Below are positions 55,427-64,000 of a stretch of 64,000 nt of DNA, piece by piece; within the stretch, counting starts at the first letter, position 1, and each line of letters opens with the position of its first letter. The notes under the pieces are model-generated. The model was not told where the DNA came from and ran no database searches. It saw only the letters and a program-made list of their open reading frames with translations. Source of the stretch: Planctomycetota bacterium. GTDB lineage: Bacteria > Planctomycetota > Planctomycetia > Gemmatales > Gemmataceae. Position numbers and translations under genes: made by a program. The stretch covers positions 186,001-250,000 of the forward strand of contig VGXS01000001.1 in NCBI GenBank assembly GCA_016873225.1, in the 5' to 3' direction.

Positions 55427-58400
55427 ATGCCCCGGCAGCCCCAAATCCCGGTGATCGCTGGATTTGCGAGAATCCTCGCCCCATGCACGGGCCTGTTGCT
55501 GGCCGCCGGGGGCCTCTTCATGGCCGTTTCGGTGGTCGTGCCGGCCAGCGCGCAAGACCCGGCCCGGCCCCGGCGGTTGCCCTCCGAGGTGATCGCCCTC
55601 GACACAACCCCGCTCGAACGGCTTCCGAATGTGCCGTTCCCGATGCCGCCGGAACTGGAAGGAGTCGACCTCAACAAGCAGTCCGAGGAATCGGTGGCCC
55701 TCAAAAGCGATAGCTGCCTGTCCTGCCACCTCGACGCGCAGGATCCGCACTGCAAGCCATCAATCCGGCTGGGTTGCACCGACTGCCATGGCGGCAACCG
55801 ACATGTCGTCAATCCAACCCCCGGAGTGTTCAGAGGCGGCAGGCCCGCCGGCGGTCCCGGCGGATGTCCCGCGGCGCCGCCCGCCAAGTACCCGACCGCC
55901 TGGCGCAACTCGTCGAACCCGGTGCGGTCCTACACCCTGCTCAACCGCGAGTCTCCCGACTTCGTGCGCTTCGTGAACCCCGGCGACTTCCGCGTGGCCC
56001 ATGTCAGTTGCGGGACGACCAACTGCCATGGCAACATCGTGGAGCAGTCGCGCAAGAGCATGATGACCCACTCATGCATGCTGTGGGGAGCGGCGCTCTA
56101 CAACAACGGCGCGGTGCCCTACAAGGTTCCCCGGCATGGCGAGTTCTACTCCATGCGCGGCACGCCCCTGCGGGCGCAAACCAATCCGCCGCCAACCCCG
56201 TTCGAGACGGCGCGCGGCGTGATCCCGTATCTCGACCCGCCGTTCCGGTTCGAGATTTCCCAGCCTTCCAACATCCTGAGGATCTTTGAACGGGGTGGAA
56301 AGATCCGACCCGAGGTCGGCATTCCCGACCGGTTCGCCGACCCGGGCCGGCCGTTCCTGGAACGCCTCAGCACCCGTGGACTTGGCACCGAGAACCGCAC
56401 CGACCCGGTGTGGGTGTCCCTCAACAAGACAAGGCTCTTCGACCCGACCCTGAACTTCATGGGCACCAACGAGCAGCCGGGCGACTACCGCGCGAGCGGC
56501 TGCATCGCCTGCCATGTCGTCTACGCCAACGACCGCAGTCCGATCCACTCGGGCCCCTACGCCAAATTCGGCAACCGCGGCCGGGCGACCAGCGAGGAGT
56601 TCGACGGCGTGAAGCCCGATCCCACCATTAACAAGGAGGAATCGGGCCACCCCATCCAGCACCGCTTCGCCAAGGGCAACTCCGTTCCCACCAGCCAGTG
56701 CATGACCTGCCATGTCCACCCGGGCACCACGGTGATGAACAGCTACCTGGGTTACATGTGGTGGGACCTCGAAAGCGACGGCGACCTGATGTACCCGCCC
56801 AACCAGCCGAGGAAGCCCGCCCAGGAACTCGTGCGGGCCAGCATGGCCAATCCCGAGGAAAGCGGCAGGCGGGGCAACTGGTCGGATCCCGAATTCCTCG
56901 CCAACCTGACCGACCTGAACGGCCAGCTCCGCAACGGTCAGTTCGCCGACTTCCACAGCCACGGATGGGTGTTCCGCGCCGTGTTCCGCCGCGACCACAA
57001 GGGCAACCTCATCGACTACAACGGCAAGCCGGTGGCCGACACCTCCGGGGCCAACCTCAAGCGCGGCGTCGAGGTGGTGCGCGAACTGCAGACAAGGCAC
57101 GCGGAAACCCCCGACAACGCCTACCTGGCCAAGTCGCGCAAGGAACGCGACGCCGAGGACGCCCACAAGCGCGCCGGGCTGCCGATGCACCTGGTGGACA
57201 TCCATGTGGAAAAGGGGATGCACTGCGTGGACTGCCACTTCGTGCAGGACATGCACGGCAACACGCGCCTGCAGATGGAGGTTCGCGCGGCGGTGGAGAT
57301 CGCCTGCGTCGATTGCCACGGCACGAACACCGAGGTGGCAAGGCTGCGCACCTCGGGCCCGGCCAGCTACACATCAAACCCCGATGTCCAGCCGCCCGAC
57401 CCGGCCAACCCGCTCTCGGGCCGCGACCTGACGGCCCTGCGCACGCCCTCGGGCAAGCCGCGCTTCGAGCGCCGGGGCGGCCGCGTCTACCAGCGCAGCA
57501 TGGTCGAACGCGACCTGGTCTGGGAGGTCGTGCAGACGCGCGACACCATCGACCTGCGAAGCGATCATTACAACGCCAAGAGCGCGCTGGCGAAGACCGT
57601 GCGGGTGGAGGATGGCAAGATGGTCTGGGGCGAGGTCGCCCGCCGGCCCGACGGCTCGGAGAACTGCGCCCATTCCAACTCGAACATGAGCTGCATCGCC
57701 TGCCACAGCTCCTGGAACCCGACCTGCTACGGCTGCCACCTTCCGCAGAAGGCCAACATGAAGATGCCCCAGCTCCACAACGAGGGCACCATCTCCAAGA
57801 ACTACACGGCCTACAACTGGCAAACCCTCAGGGACGATGTGTTCATGCTGGCGCGCGACGGGAATGTCACAGGCAACAAGATCGGGCCGTCGCGCAGCTC
57901 CTGCGCCATCCATGTGACCAGCTACAACAGCAACCGCGAATCCATCTATTACCAGCAGCAGACGATCTCCGCCGAGGGGATGAGCGGCATCGCGTTCTCC
58001 ACCAATGTGCCCCACACCTTCTCAGGCAGGGCCTCGCGCGAGTGCACCGCGTGCCATGTCTCGGAAGCCAACGACAACAACGCCCTGCTCACCCAGCTCA
58101 TGATGCTCGGCACGGGATACACGAACTTCATCGGCAAGTACTGCTGGGTGGGCGCCGGCCGGCACGGCTTCTACGCCGTGCCCGTCACCGAAACCCAGGA
58201 ACCCCAGGCCGTCATCGGCAGCAACCTCCACAGGCTGGCCTACCCCGAGGAATACCGCGAGCATGTCGAGCGCAACCAGGGGCAGCTCAAGGTCGCCTTC
58301 GAGCATCCCGGCCGCGACATCAGCGAACCGGTCCTCATGCCGGGCAAGCTGCCCGAGGTGCTGTCGCTGCAAGCCCGTGGCGAATACCTCTACGCCGCCT

Positions 58401-59536
58401 GCGGCGAGATGGGCCTGCGCGTATTCGACATCTCGTTCACCGACCACAAGGGCTTTTCCGAGCGTATGTTCACGGCGCCGGTTTCCCCCCTGGGGCAGAA
58501 GTTCTTCGTGCGCACGCGGTTCGCCACCTCGGTGGCGGCGCCCACCACCATCGCGCCCGACCCCACGCGCAAGCATTTCCCCGAGAACCAGGAAAGCCCC
58601 GTCCATCCCATGTACGCCTTCATCTATGTCACCGACAAGCACGAGGGGCTGGTCATGGTGGGCGCGGGCACCCTGCTCGACGGCGACCCGCTCAACAACT
58701 TCCTCAAGAGGGATGTGGTGTTCAACCCCGGCAACATCCTCGCGGGGGCCGACAGCATCACCTTCCACGGCACGCACGCGCACATCGGCTGCGACGCCGG
58801 GTTGGTGACGATCGACCTCTCCAACCCCAAGGAGCCCAAGTTGACCCAGGTGCTGGGCGGCCCGTCGATCGGACGGCCGCGCGCCATGGCCACCCAGGGC
58901 CGCTACGGGTTCGTGGCGGATGACCACGCGCTGGTCACGCTCGACCTCTCCAATCCCGCCGAACCCCGGCCGGTATCCGCGCTGCCCTTCCCCGGGTTGA
59001 AATCGCTATACGCCGCGCGCACCTACCTGTTCGCGGCGGCGGGCCACCGCGGAATCGCGATCCTTGACATCCAAAACCCCGAGCAGGCCAAGGTGGACCA
59101 GGTTTACGACGCCGACGGCCGCATCAACGACGCCCACGACATCAAGTTGGGCGCGACCTACCCCAGCCAGTTCGGCTATGTCGCCGACGGCAAGAACGGC
59201 CTGCGGGTGCTCCAGCTGACGACGCCCGACACTCCCGGGTCGGCGGGCTTCAGCCCGAGGCCCGTCCCGATGCTGGTCTCAAACTTCAAGATGAAGCTGG
59301 GCGGACACGCCCTCTGCATCGCCAAGGGAATCGACCGCGACCGCGCCGTCGACGAGGCCGGCAACCAGTTGGCCGTCTTCGGCCGCCTGGGGGCCCGCCC
59401 GCTGAACCTCGAGGAAATGAACAGGCTCTACCTCCGCGACGGCAAGGTCTGGCGGGTGAGCAACGATCCGGCATGGCCGGGCTACACCCTCCGCCGCGGC
59501 AACCAGAAGCGCCGCAAGGCCGCGGCTCACCCGTAG
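55427..59536 (+). CDS. Multihaem c-type cytochrome fused to an LVIVD-repeat propeller
   Basis: The protein is 1369 residues from ATG 55427, which is preceded by GGAGG; the upstream frame to 55250 is less likely coding. A signal peptide ends in VPASAQ. Nine CXXCH haem-binding motifs (CLSCH, CTDCH, CIACH twice, CMTCH, CVDCH twice, CYGCH, CTACH) and one CX4CH (CGTTNCH) are spread over about residues 97-877. The last 400 residues contain LVIVD-type beta-propeller repeats (YAACGEMGLRVFDIS, CDAGLVTIDLSNPKEP, VADDHALVTLDLSNPAEP, AAGHRGIAILDIQNPEQ). It is exported, probably periplasmic or surface-bound, and would carry electrons. The exact partner is unknown. It converges with the FAD oxidase gene, overlapping by 10 bp. 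Confidence 0.9.
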   Translation: MPRQPQIPVIAGFARILAPCTGLLLAAGGLFMAVSVVVPASAQDPARPRRLPSEVIALDTTPLERLPNVPFPMPPELEGVDLNKQSEESVALKSDSCLSCHLDAQDPHCKPSIRLGCTDCHGGNRHVVNPTPGVFRGGRPAGGPGGCPAAPPAKYPTAWRNSSNPVRSYTLLNRESPDFVRFVNPGDFRVAHVSCGTTNCHGNIVEQSRKSMMTHSCMLWGAALYNNGAVPYKVPRHGEFYSMRGTPLRAQTNPPPTPFETARGVIPYLDPPFRFEISQPSNILRIFERGGKIRPEVGIPDRFADPGRPFLERLSTRGLGTENRTDPVWVSLNKTRLFDPTLNFMGTNEQPGDYRASGCIACHVVYANDRSPIHSGPYAKFGNRGRATSEEFDGVKPDPTINKEESGHPIQHRFAKGNSVPTSQCMTCHVHPGTTVMNSYLGYMWWDLESDGDLMYPPNQPRKPAQELVRASMANPEESGRRGNWSDPEFLANLTDLNGQLRNGQFADFHSHGWVFRAVFRRDHKGNLIDYNGKPVADTSGANLKRGVEVVRELQTRHAETPDNAYLAKSRKERDAEDAHKRAGLPMHLVDIHVEKGMHCVDCHFVQDMHGNTRLQMEVRAAVEIACVDCHGTNTEVARLRTSGPASYTSNPDVQPPDPANPLSGRDLTALRTPSGKPRFERRGGRVYQRSMVERDLVWEVVQTRDTIDLRSDHYNAKSALAKTVRVEDGKMVWGEVARRPDGSENCAHSNSNMSCIACHSSWNPTCYGCHLPQKANMKMPQLHNEGTISKNYTAYNWQTLRDDVFMLARDGNVTGNKIGPSRSSCAIHVTSYNSNRESIYYQQQTISAEGMSGIAFSTNVPHTFSGRASRECTACHVSEANDNNALLTQLMMLGTGYTNFIGKYCWVGAGRHGFYAVPVTETQEPQAVIGSNLHRLAYPEEYREHVERNQGQLKVAFEHPGRDISEPVLMPGKLPEVLSLQARGEYLYAACGEMGLRVFDISFTDHKGFSERMFTAPVSPLGQKFFVRTRFATSVAAPTTIAPDPTRKHFPENQESPVHPMYAFIYVTDKHEGLVMVGAGTLLDGDPLNNFLKRDVVFNPGNILAGADSITFHGTHAHIGCDAGLVTIDLSNPKEPKLTQVLGGPSIGRPRAMATQGRYGFVADDHALVTLDLSNPAEPRPVSALPFPGLKSLYAARTYLFAAAGHRGIAILDIQNPEQAKVDQVYDADGRINDAHDIKLGATYPSQFGYVADGKNGLRVLQLTTPDTPGSAGFSPRPVPMLVSNFKMKLGGHALCIAKGIDRDRAVDEAGNQLAVFGRLGARPLNLEEMNRLYLRDGKVWRVSNDPAWPGYTLRRGNQKRRKAAAHP

Positions 59537-60789
59537 CGCTGCGGGTCCAGCAGGCGGATGTCGATCGACGGCGGCGCGTTGTCGAGAAGTTCCCCCGCGA
59601 TCTTTCCCGTCACGGGGCCGAGGCTCAGCCCCATCATGGCATGGCCGGTGGCCACCACCAGGTTGGGCACCTTGCGGCTGCGGCCCAGGTAGGGCAGGCC
59701 GTCGGGCGTGCAGGGCCTGAGGCCGCGCCACGGCTCGATCGACGAAAAATCCGACTCCGTGAAGTCGGGATAATAGCCGCAGAACGAACGGACGATTCCC
59801 CTGACCCGCGACTGGGCCACGCTCTCGTTCAGGCCGGAAAGCTCCATGGTGCCGCCGACGCGCAGCCTGCCTCCCATGGGGGTGACCGCCACGCGGGCCT
59901 CGGTGAGGATGGAGCAGAGGGAAAGCCGCTTTCGGGGTTTTTCGAGCGTGAGGCTGTAGCCCTTGCCCGCCTGCATCGGCAACCCGAGGCCCAGGTTGCG
60001 GGCCACCAACGGCGACCATGACCCGGCCGCCAGCACCACCTGGTCGGCCTCCAATTCCCCGCCGGAGGTGAACACGCTCCCCAGCCGGACGCCGTCTCGC
60101 CCGAACCCGGTCACCTCGGTCCGGAAATGGAATTCGGCGCCCATGGCCCGGCAGCGGCTTTCCAATCCCGCCATCAGGCGATTCGGGTCGAGGTGGGCGT
60201 CCTTGGGAAAAAAAACCGCGCCTTCAATATCCAATTCCAGCCCGGGCTCCATGGTCCGCGCCGCGCCGGCGTCGAGCACCCTCGCTGGCACGCCCAGTCC
60301 GTTGGCGCGCTCGGCGAAGCGCGCCTCCTCCTCGAAACCGGCGCCGGTGCGGCACAGCATCAGCAGGCCGTTCCTTTCCAGGCCGAAGTCGCCCGGCCCG
60401 CTGTCGGCATCGGCGGCCCATTGTTCGTAGAGGTCGCGGCTGGCGAAGTTCAGGTCGCGCAGGAGGGGCGCGGCAGCCTCCACCCGGCGCGGCGAGGAAG
60501 CCCTCCAGAAACGCCATCCCCAAGCCAGGAGGCTCGGGGACAACCGGGGCCTGATGTAAAACGGCGACTCGGGATTCCACATCCACTTGAGGCCTTGCCA
60601 GACCACCCCGGGGGCGGCGAGCGGAATGAAGTGGCTGGGCACCACCATGCCGGCGTTGCCGAAGGAGCAGCCATCCCTCGGGGAATCGCCGCGGTCGACC
60701 ACGGTGACCTGGAATCCCCTCCTGAGGGCGTGCCAGGCCGACGACAGGCCGATGATTCCGGCTCCCAACACCAACACGCGTCGCGCCAT
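59527..60789 (-). CDS. FAD-dependent D-amino-acid/D-hydroxyproline oxidase (DadA-like)
   Basis: This 420-residue DAO-fold flavoprotein has the Rossmann motif VLGAGIIGLSSAWHAL near the N terminus and a C-terminal FAD-binding GLRPCTPDGLPYLGR and ATGHAMMGLSLGPVTGK. It would oxidise cis-4-hydroxy-D-proline to the pyrroline carboxylate in this gene context; D-proline or D-alanine activity cannot be excluded. It lies 20 bp after the epimerase gene and is probably cotranscribed with it. Confidence 0.85.
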   Translation of the reverse strand: MARRVLVLGAGIIGLSSAWHALRRGFQVTVVDRGDSPRDGCSFGNAGMVVPSHFIPLAAPGVVWQGLKWMWNPESPFYIRPRLSPSLLAWGWRFWRASSPRRVEAAAPLLRDLNFASRDLYEQWAADADSGPGDFGLERNGLLMLCRTGAGFEEEARFAERANGLGVPARVLDAGAARTMEPGLELDIEGAVFFPKDAHLDPNRLMAGLESRCRAMGAEFHFRTEVTGFGRDGVRLGSVFTSGGELEADQVVLAAGSWSPLVARNLGLGLPMQAGKGYSLTLEKPRKRLSLCSILTEARVAVTPMGGRLRVGGTMELSGLNESVAQSRVRGIVRSFCGYYPDFTESDFSSIEPWRGLRPCTPDGLPYLGRSRKVPNLVVATGHAMMGLSLGPVTGKIAGELLDNAPPSIDIRLLDPQRYG

Positions 60790-60808
60790 GCCCGGTCACC
60801 GCCTCGCA

Positions 60809-61756
60809 TCAGGAAACGGGGCGGATGCCCCAGAGGAACGGATCGCCCGGATCCAAGATCAGGGTGGACTCCGAGGTGACATGGGCGGATCCCGCGATGA
60901 ACGGGATGACGGACTTGCCGTCGGCCCCATGCTCGTATCGGCCGACGAAGCGGCTGCCCAGGATGCTTTCCTGCACCCAGCGCTCGCCGGGCGCCAGCTT
61001 GCCGTCCGCGGCGAGGCAGGCCAGCTTGGCGCTGGTGCCCGTGCCGCAGGGAGAGCGGTCGTAGGCCAGGCCGGGGCAGAGCACGAAGTTGCGGGCATCG
61101 GCTCCCTCGCCGCCTGGGCCGACCAGTTCCACATGGTCGACCTCGGGATGTCCCGAGGCGTTCACGGCCCGCCTGATCATGGTGGCCAGGGCGGAAAGCT
61201 CGTGGACCCTCGCCAATTCGAGCGCCGCCCCGTGGTTCTCCGTGATGAAGAACCAGTTGCCGCCCCAGGCGATATCGCCCGAGACCCGCGCGCCGTCCGC
61301 GAGCTGGACGGGAACCCCCCTGGCGGCCCGCCAACTGGGGACATTGCGGATCTCGACATTACCATCAGCGCCAAGGTCGGCCTCCACGATCCCCACCGGC
61401 GTCTCGATGCGGTGCCGCCCCGGCCCTATCCGGCCCAGGTGCGCCAGCGTGGCCACCAGGCCGATGGTTCCGTGGCCACACATGCCCAGCAGGCCGACAT
61501 TGTTGAAGAAGATCACCCCGGCGGCGCAGGCTGGATCCGAGGGCCGGCACAGCAGGGCGCCCACCAGCACATCGTGCCCGCGGGGCTCGTTGACAACGGC
61601 GGATCGGAAATGGTCGTGATCTCGCGCCAGGCGACCCGCCTGCTCGGCCACCGCGCCACCGCCCAGGTCCGGGCCGCCCCAGGTCACCACGCGCGTGGGC
61701 TCGCCTCCTGTGTGCGAGTCGACAACCCCGATCCGCCCGGCGGCCATGGGATCCAT
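60809..61756 (-). CDS. 4-hydroxyproline 2-epimerase (proline racemase family)
   Basis: This 315-residue protein of the proline racemase superfamily keeps both catalytic cysteines: Cys93 in LGMCGHGTIG and Cys237 in DRSPCGTGTSAK. A Cys/Cys pair fits a racemase/epimerase rather than a trans-3-hydroxyproline dehydratase, which has Thr at the second site. In this gene context it would turn trans-4-hydroxy-L-proline into the cis-D form. ATG 61756 is used; ATG 61747 is possible. It lies 7 bp after the DapA-like gene. Confidence 0.9.
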   Translation of the reverse strand: MDPMAAGRIGVVDSHTGGEPTRVVTWGGPDLGGGAVAEQAGRLARDHDHFRSAVVNEPRGHDVLVGALLCRPSDPACAAGVIFFNNVGLLGMCGHGTIGLVATLAHLGRIGPGRHRIETPVGIVEADLGADGNVEIRNVPSWRAARGVPVQLADGARVSGDIAWGGNWFFITENHGAALELARVHELSALATMIRRAVNASGHPEVDHVELVGPGGEGADARNFVLCPGLAYDRSPCGTGTSAKLACLAADGKLAPGERWVQESILGSRFVGRYEHGADGKSVIPFIAGSAHVTSESTLILDPGDPFLWGIRPVS

Positions 61757-61763
61757 CGCGGGC

Positions 61764-62666
61764 TCAAACCCCGGGCCGTTCGGCGATACCCTTGCGGATC
61801 ACGCGGAGCACCGCTTCCCGCTCCGCGCCGGAAAGAACCAGCCGGGGTTCCCGCACCCACTCGGCACCCAACCCCGCCTCCTGCACGGCCAGCTTGATGT
61901 ACTGGACGAACTTGATGTGGGTGTCGAGCTTGAGAAGCGGATAAAACCACTGGTACATGGTTCGGGCCTCGTCCCAGCGCCCTTGCCGCGTCAGGTTCCA
62001 GAAATGCTGGTTTTCCCGCGGGAAGGCGATGCCGGAACCCGCCACCCAGCCGTCGATCCCCAGGATGGACGACTCAAGCGCCAGGTCGTCGACGCCCACG
62101 AAAAGCTGGTAGCGGTTCCCCACCTGGATCCTCAGTTCGGTGATCCTGCGGGTATTGGCGGAACTTTCCTTGATGGCCACCAGGTTGGGCATGTCGGCCA
62201 GGCGCTCGAACTGCGACGGGGTGATGTCCACCGTGTAGCCCACGGGGTTGTTGTAAAGCATCCACGGCAGGCCCGTGGCGGCGGCCACCTTGCGGAAATG
62301 ATTCTCCGCCTCGGCGGCATCGGCCTTGTAAACCATCGCCGGCATCACCATGTAGCCGGACGCGCCCAGTTTCTCCCCGTCGGCGACATACCGGCACGCG
62401 GCCTTGGTGCTGGTTTCCGCCACGCCGCTGAGCACGGGCAACCGGCCCTTGGCCACCTCGATGGCCCGCTTGAGCACGGCGCGCTTCTCGTCGGGATCCA
62501 GCGACTGGTTCTCGCCGAGCGATCCGCAGACGATGAGTCCGGCCACTCCGGAGTCGATGAGGGCCTCGAGGTGCCTCGAGAAGCCATCGAGGTCGAGCGA
62601 CAGGTCCTTGTGGAATTGTGTGGTCACGGCAGGAAAAACGCCCTGCCATTTGCCGCCAGCCGCCAT
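61764..62666 (-). CDS. DapA-family aldolase/deaminase, probable 1-pyrroline-4-hydroxy-2-carboxylate deaminase
   Basis: This 300-residue TIM-barrel protein of the DHDPS/NAL family has Tyr138 in LYNNPVGY and the Schiff-base Lys166 in NLVAIKESSANTRR. GSLGENQSLDPDE is the substrate-loop motif. Next to the hydroxyproline epimerase and oxidase, the best guess is the deaminase that makes alpha-ketoglutarate semialdehyde. Dihydrodipicolinate synthase is less likely because no lysine genes are near. The start at 62666 is chosen for the family-like N terminus. Confidence 0.85.
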   Translation of the reverse strand: MAAGGKWQGVFPAVTTQFHKDLSLDLDGFSRHLEALIDSGVAGLIVCGSLGENQSLDPDEKRAVLKRAIEVAKGRLPVLSGVAETSTKAACRYVADGEKLGASGYMVMPAMVYKADAAEAENHFRKVAAATGLPWMLYNNPVGYTVDITPSQFERLADMPNLVAIKESSANTRRITELRIQVGNRYQLFVGVDDLALESSILGIDGWVAGSGIAFPRENQHFWNLTRQGRWDEARTMYQWFYPLLKLDTHIKFVQYIKLAVQEAGLGAEWVREPRLVLSGAEREAVLRVIRKGIAERPGV

Positions 62667-62734
62667 CGTCCGATTCTCCCATCCCGTGGATTCACCATGG
62701 AAGGATAGGCGCATTCCGCGCGGTTGTCTTGCCC

Positions 62735-63250
62735 CTAGCCTTCCAATGAGCCGAGAACGCCCCTCCACGCTTCCGCCTTGGCGGCCAATCCCATTGAGGC
62801 CATCGCCGGACTGGTGGAAGGCAGGACCGCGGCCGGAATCGCCGCGTGCCGGGCGGACAAGCCCTGAAGCACAAGCCTCCGGTAGAGCCGAAACGCGGTG
62901 GCCCCGTTGAAGGCGACCCGCGCGATTCGCCCATGCGCTTCGAAAAAGGCGGAGAAATCATTGGGCCGCATGCTGGAAGGAACAATGCTTGAATCCAGGC
63001 TGCCCGGCCTTTCGCAGGCGCCAAGGACATCCCACACCGCCACGCCACGGCTTGTAAGCTCATCGGCGCGCCTGCCGTAGGCCCACCGGGAATCAATCCC
63101 CAAAACCATTTCCATGATCGGCCAGAAGGCGTTGCGCGGATGGGCGTAGTACTGCCCGGCTTCCAACGACGCGTTTCCCGGCATGGAACCCAGAATGAGC
63201 GTGGTGGCCGAGGGACAACACATGGGAGGAAACCCGCGCAACGATGTCAT
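62735..63250 (-). CDS. Uracil/hypoxanthine-type DNA glycosylase
   Basis: This 171-residue member of the uracil-DNA-glycosylase superfamily has LILGSMPGNASLEAGQYYAHPRNAFWPIMEMVLG and VAVWDVLGACERPGSLDSSI, with a C-terminal LPSTSPAMASM. This matches the hypoxanthine/deoxyinosine DNA glycosylase group. It excises deaminated bases in base-excision repair. Upstream frame to 63502 is not family-like. It is divergent from the COG0523 gene at the edge. Confidence 0.88.
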   Translation of the reverse strand: MTSLRGFPPMCCPSATTLILGSMPGNASLEAGQYYAHPRNAFWPIMEMVLGIDSRWAYGRRADELTSRGVAVWDVLGACERPGSLDSSIVPSSMRPNDFSAFFEAHGRIARVAFNGATAFRLYRRLVLQGLSARHAAIPAAVLPSTSPAMASMGLAAKAEAWRGVLGSLEG

Positions 63251-63334
63251 GGGGGGTATGGCCCGGCCTTTCCGGTTGGTAATCTTGAATGAGTGTAGCG
63301 AGGGAGCCTGAACCGGGCCTTGGGGATTGGCGAC

Positions 63335-64000
63335 ATGCCGAATGCTCCGTTGTTCATCATGGTGGGCGGGTTTCTGGGAGCCGGAAAAACCACCACGGTG
63401 GGCCGCCTGGCCCGGCATTACCAGTCGCTTGGCAAGCGCGTGGTGGTGGTCACCAATGACCAGGCCGCCGACCTGGTGGACACGCACACGCTTCGATCCC
63501 AAGGTCTCGAGGTGGGCGAGGTCGCCGGCGCCTGCTTCTGCTGCAACTTCAACGAACTCACCGGCGTGATGGAGAAAATGGGCCTACAGGGAGGCGACGC
63601 CCTTCCGGATGTGGTGCTGGCCGAACCCGTCGGCAGTTGCACCGACCTCGTGGCCACCGTGCTCAGGCCGCTGGAAAAGGTCTACAACCGCCCTCTCCGG
63701 GTTGCGCCATACGCCGTCATTTTGAAACCCAGCCACGGCCTCCGCATCCTCGGCAACCATGACAAGGCCGGGTTTTCCCCCCAGGCCGCCTATATCTTCA
63801 AAAAGCAGGTCGAGGAAGCCGACCTGGTCCTTGTCAACCGGGTCGATGAACTTCCCCCCGCCCAAGTCGCCGAACTCACCAGGCTTGTGAACGAGCAGTT
63901 CCCCGGCAGGCCGGTGCTGCCCGTCTCGGCCGGCACGGGCGCCGGCTTCGACGCCCTGCTGGCCCATTTGGAAGGCGGCTCCATCATCCCCGCCGGCAAG
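63335..64000 (+). CDS. Second COG0523/CobW-like G3E GTPase (partial, cut by window edge)
   Basis: ATG 63335 opens a frame of 222 codons without stop to the window end. Walker A is GGFLGAGKTTT at about 11-21, and the metal-type motif is GACFCCNF with Cys-Phe-Cys-Cys. The later LAEPVGSC replaces the usual ETTG-type motif, and LVNRVDELP takes the NKxD position, so it is a divergent subgroup. The role may be metal delivery to an unknown client. The rest of the protein and its downstream neighbours are outside the window. Confidence 0.85.
   Translation, partial: MPNAPLFIMVGGFLGAGKTTTVGRLARHYQSLGKRVVVVTNDQAADLVDTHTLRSQGLEVGEVAGACFCCNFNELTGVMEKMGLQGGDALPDVVLAEPVGSCTDLVATVLRPLEKVYNRPLRVAPYAVILKPSHGLRILGNHDKAGFSPQAAYIFKKQVEEADLVLVNRVDELPPAQVAELTRLVNEQFPGRPVLPVSAGTGAGFDALLAHLEGGSIIPAGK

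Noticed and set aside
56698-58923. 741-codon open frame inside the multihaem cytochrome gene.
   Set aside because: It is a frame-shifted shadow with Arg/Pro/Gly-rich composition; the haem motifs and LVIVD repeats are in the other frame.
55427-59536. Nitrite reductase or hydroxylamine oxidoreductase identity for the multihaem protein.
   Set aside because: No CXXCK catalytic haem and no matching domain order; the LVIVD fusion points to another, unassigned family.

Overview
The window looks like a high-GC planctomycete chromosome, most likely from the Gemmata-like group. The lineage signs are secreted-protein families typical of Planctomycetes: a DUF1549/DUF1553-type cytochrome-like protein followed by a DUF1501 protein, DUF1559-type pseudopilins ([11 protein letters not shown] leaders), GYF_2-domain membrane proteins, LVIVD-repeat multihaem cytochromes, and a giant surface protein with an N-terminal IEALESRLTPA-type motif. 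No phage, transposase, integrase, CRISPR array, rRNA or tRNA gene was seen.

Bases 1-15136 read as a transition-metal (probably zinc) acquisition neighbourhood. It holds a DUF318-type permease, a complete metal ABC transporter (lipoprotein, ATPase, permease), and an operon encoding a [2Fe-2S]-like protein, a small two-Cys protein, a COG0523/CobW GTPase and a WD40 propeller. Diverging from that operon are a pseudopilin and a 1771-residue surface protein with four choice-of-anchor M domains, three of which keep a D/E-L-H-x-H-D-E-E motif. Because this domain family is known to co-occur with metal ABC transporters, a surface-to-ABC metal relay is the most interesting hypothesis here. A 15-bp palindrome sits between the divergent operons.

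Bases 15133-24519 are accessory. They hold a lipoprotein-family gene split by one in-frame TAG, aquaporin, the DUF1549/DUF1501 pair with a strong terminator, three copies of a palindromic intergenic repeat with an arm of about 40 bp, and a small lipoprotein plus a DUF1559 gene that is also split by one in-frame TAG. Two of the repeat copies bracket this last pair.

Bases 24520-39766 are mostly housekeeping. They include a sialate-esterase-like hydrolase, an exported MsrB, the block pheA-aroF-tpiA-kdsD, and the translation/secretion operon ffh-rpsP-trmD-rplS-yraN-PPTase (without rimM). A nucleotide-sugar block follows: an MBL hydrolase, UDP-sugar pyrophosphorylase, mannose-1-P guanylyltransferase and ruvX.

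Bases 39767-44663 form a compositionally different, AT-richer patch with two GYF_2 membrane proteins. Next come MoxR/DUF58, purB, an M20 amidohydrolase, a secreted propeller protein, fabH, rplU (without rpmA) and a ten-haem-motif cytochrome fused to an LVIVD propeller. The right end carries a trans-4-hydroxyproline degradation set (epimerase, FAD oxidase, DapA-type deaminase), a DNA glycosylase and the start of a second COG0523-like GTPase cut by the window edge.
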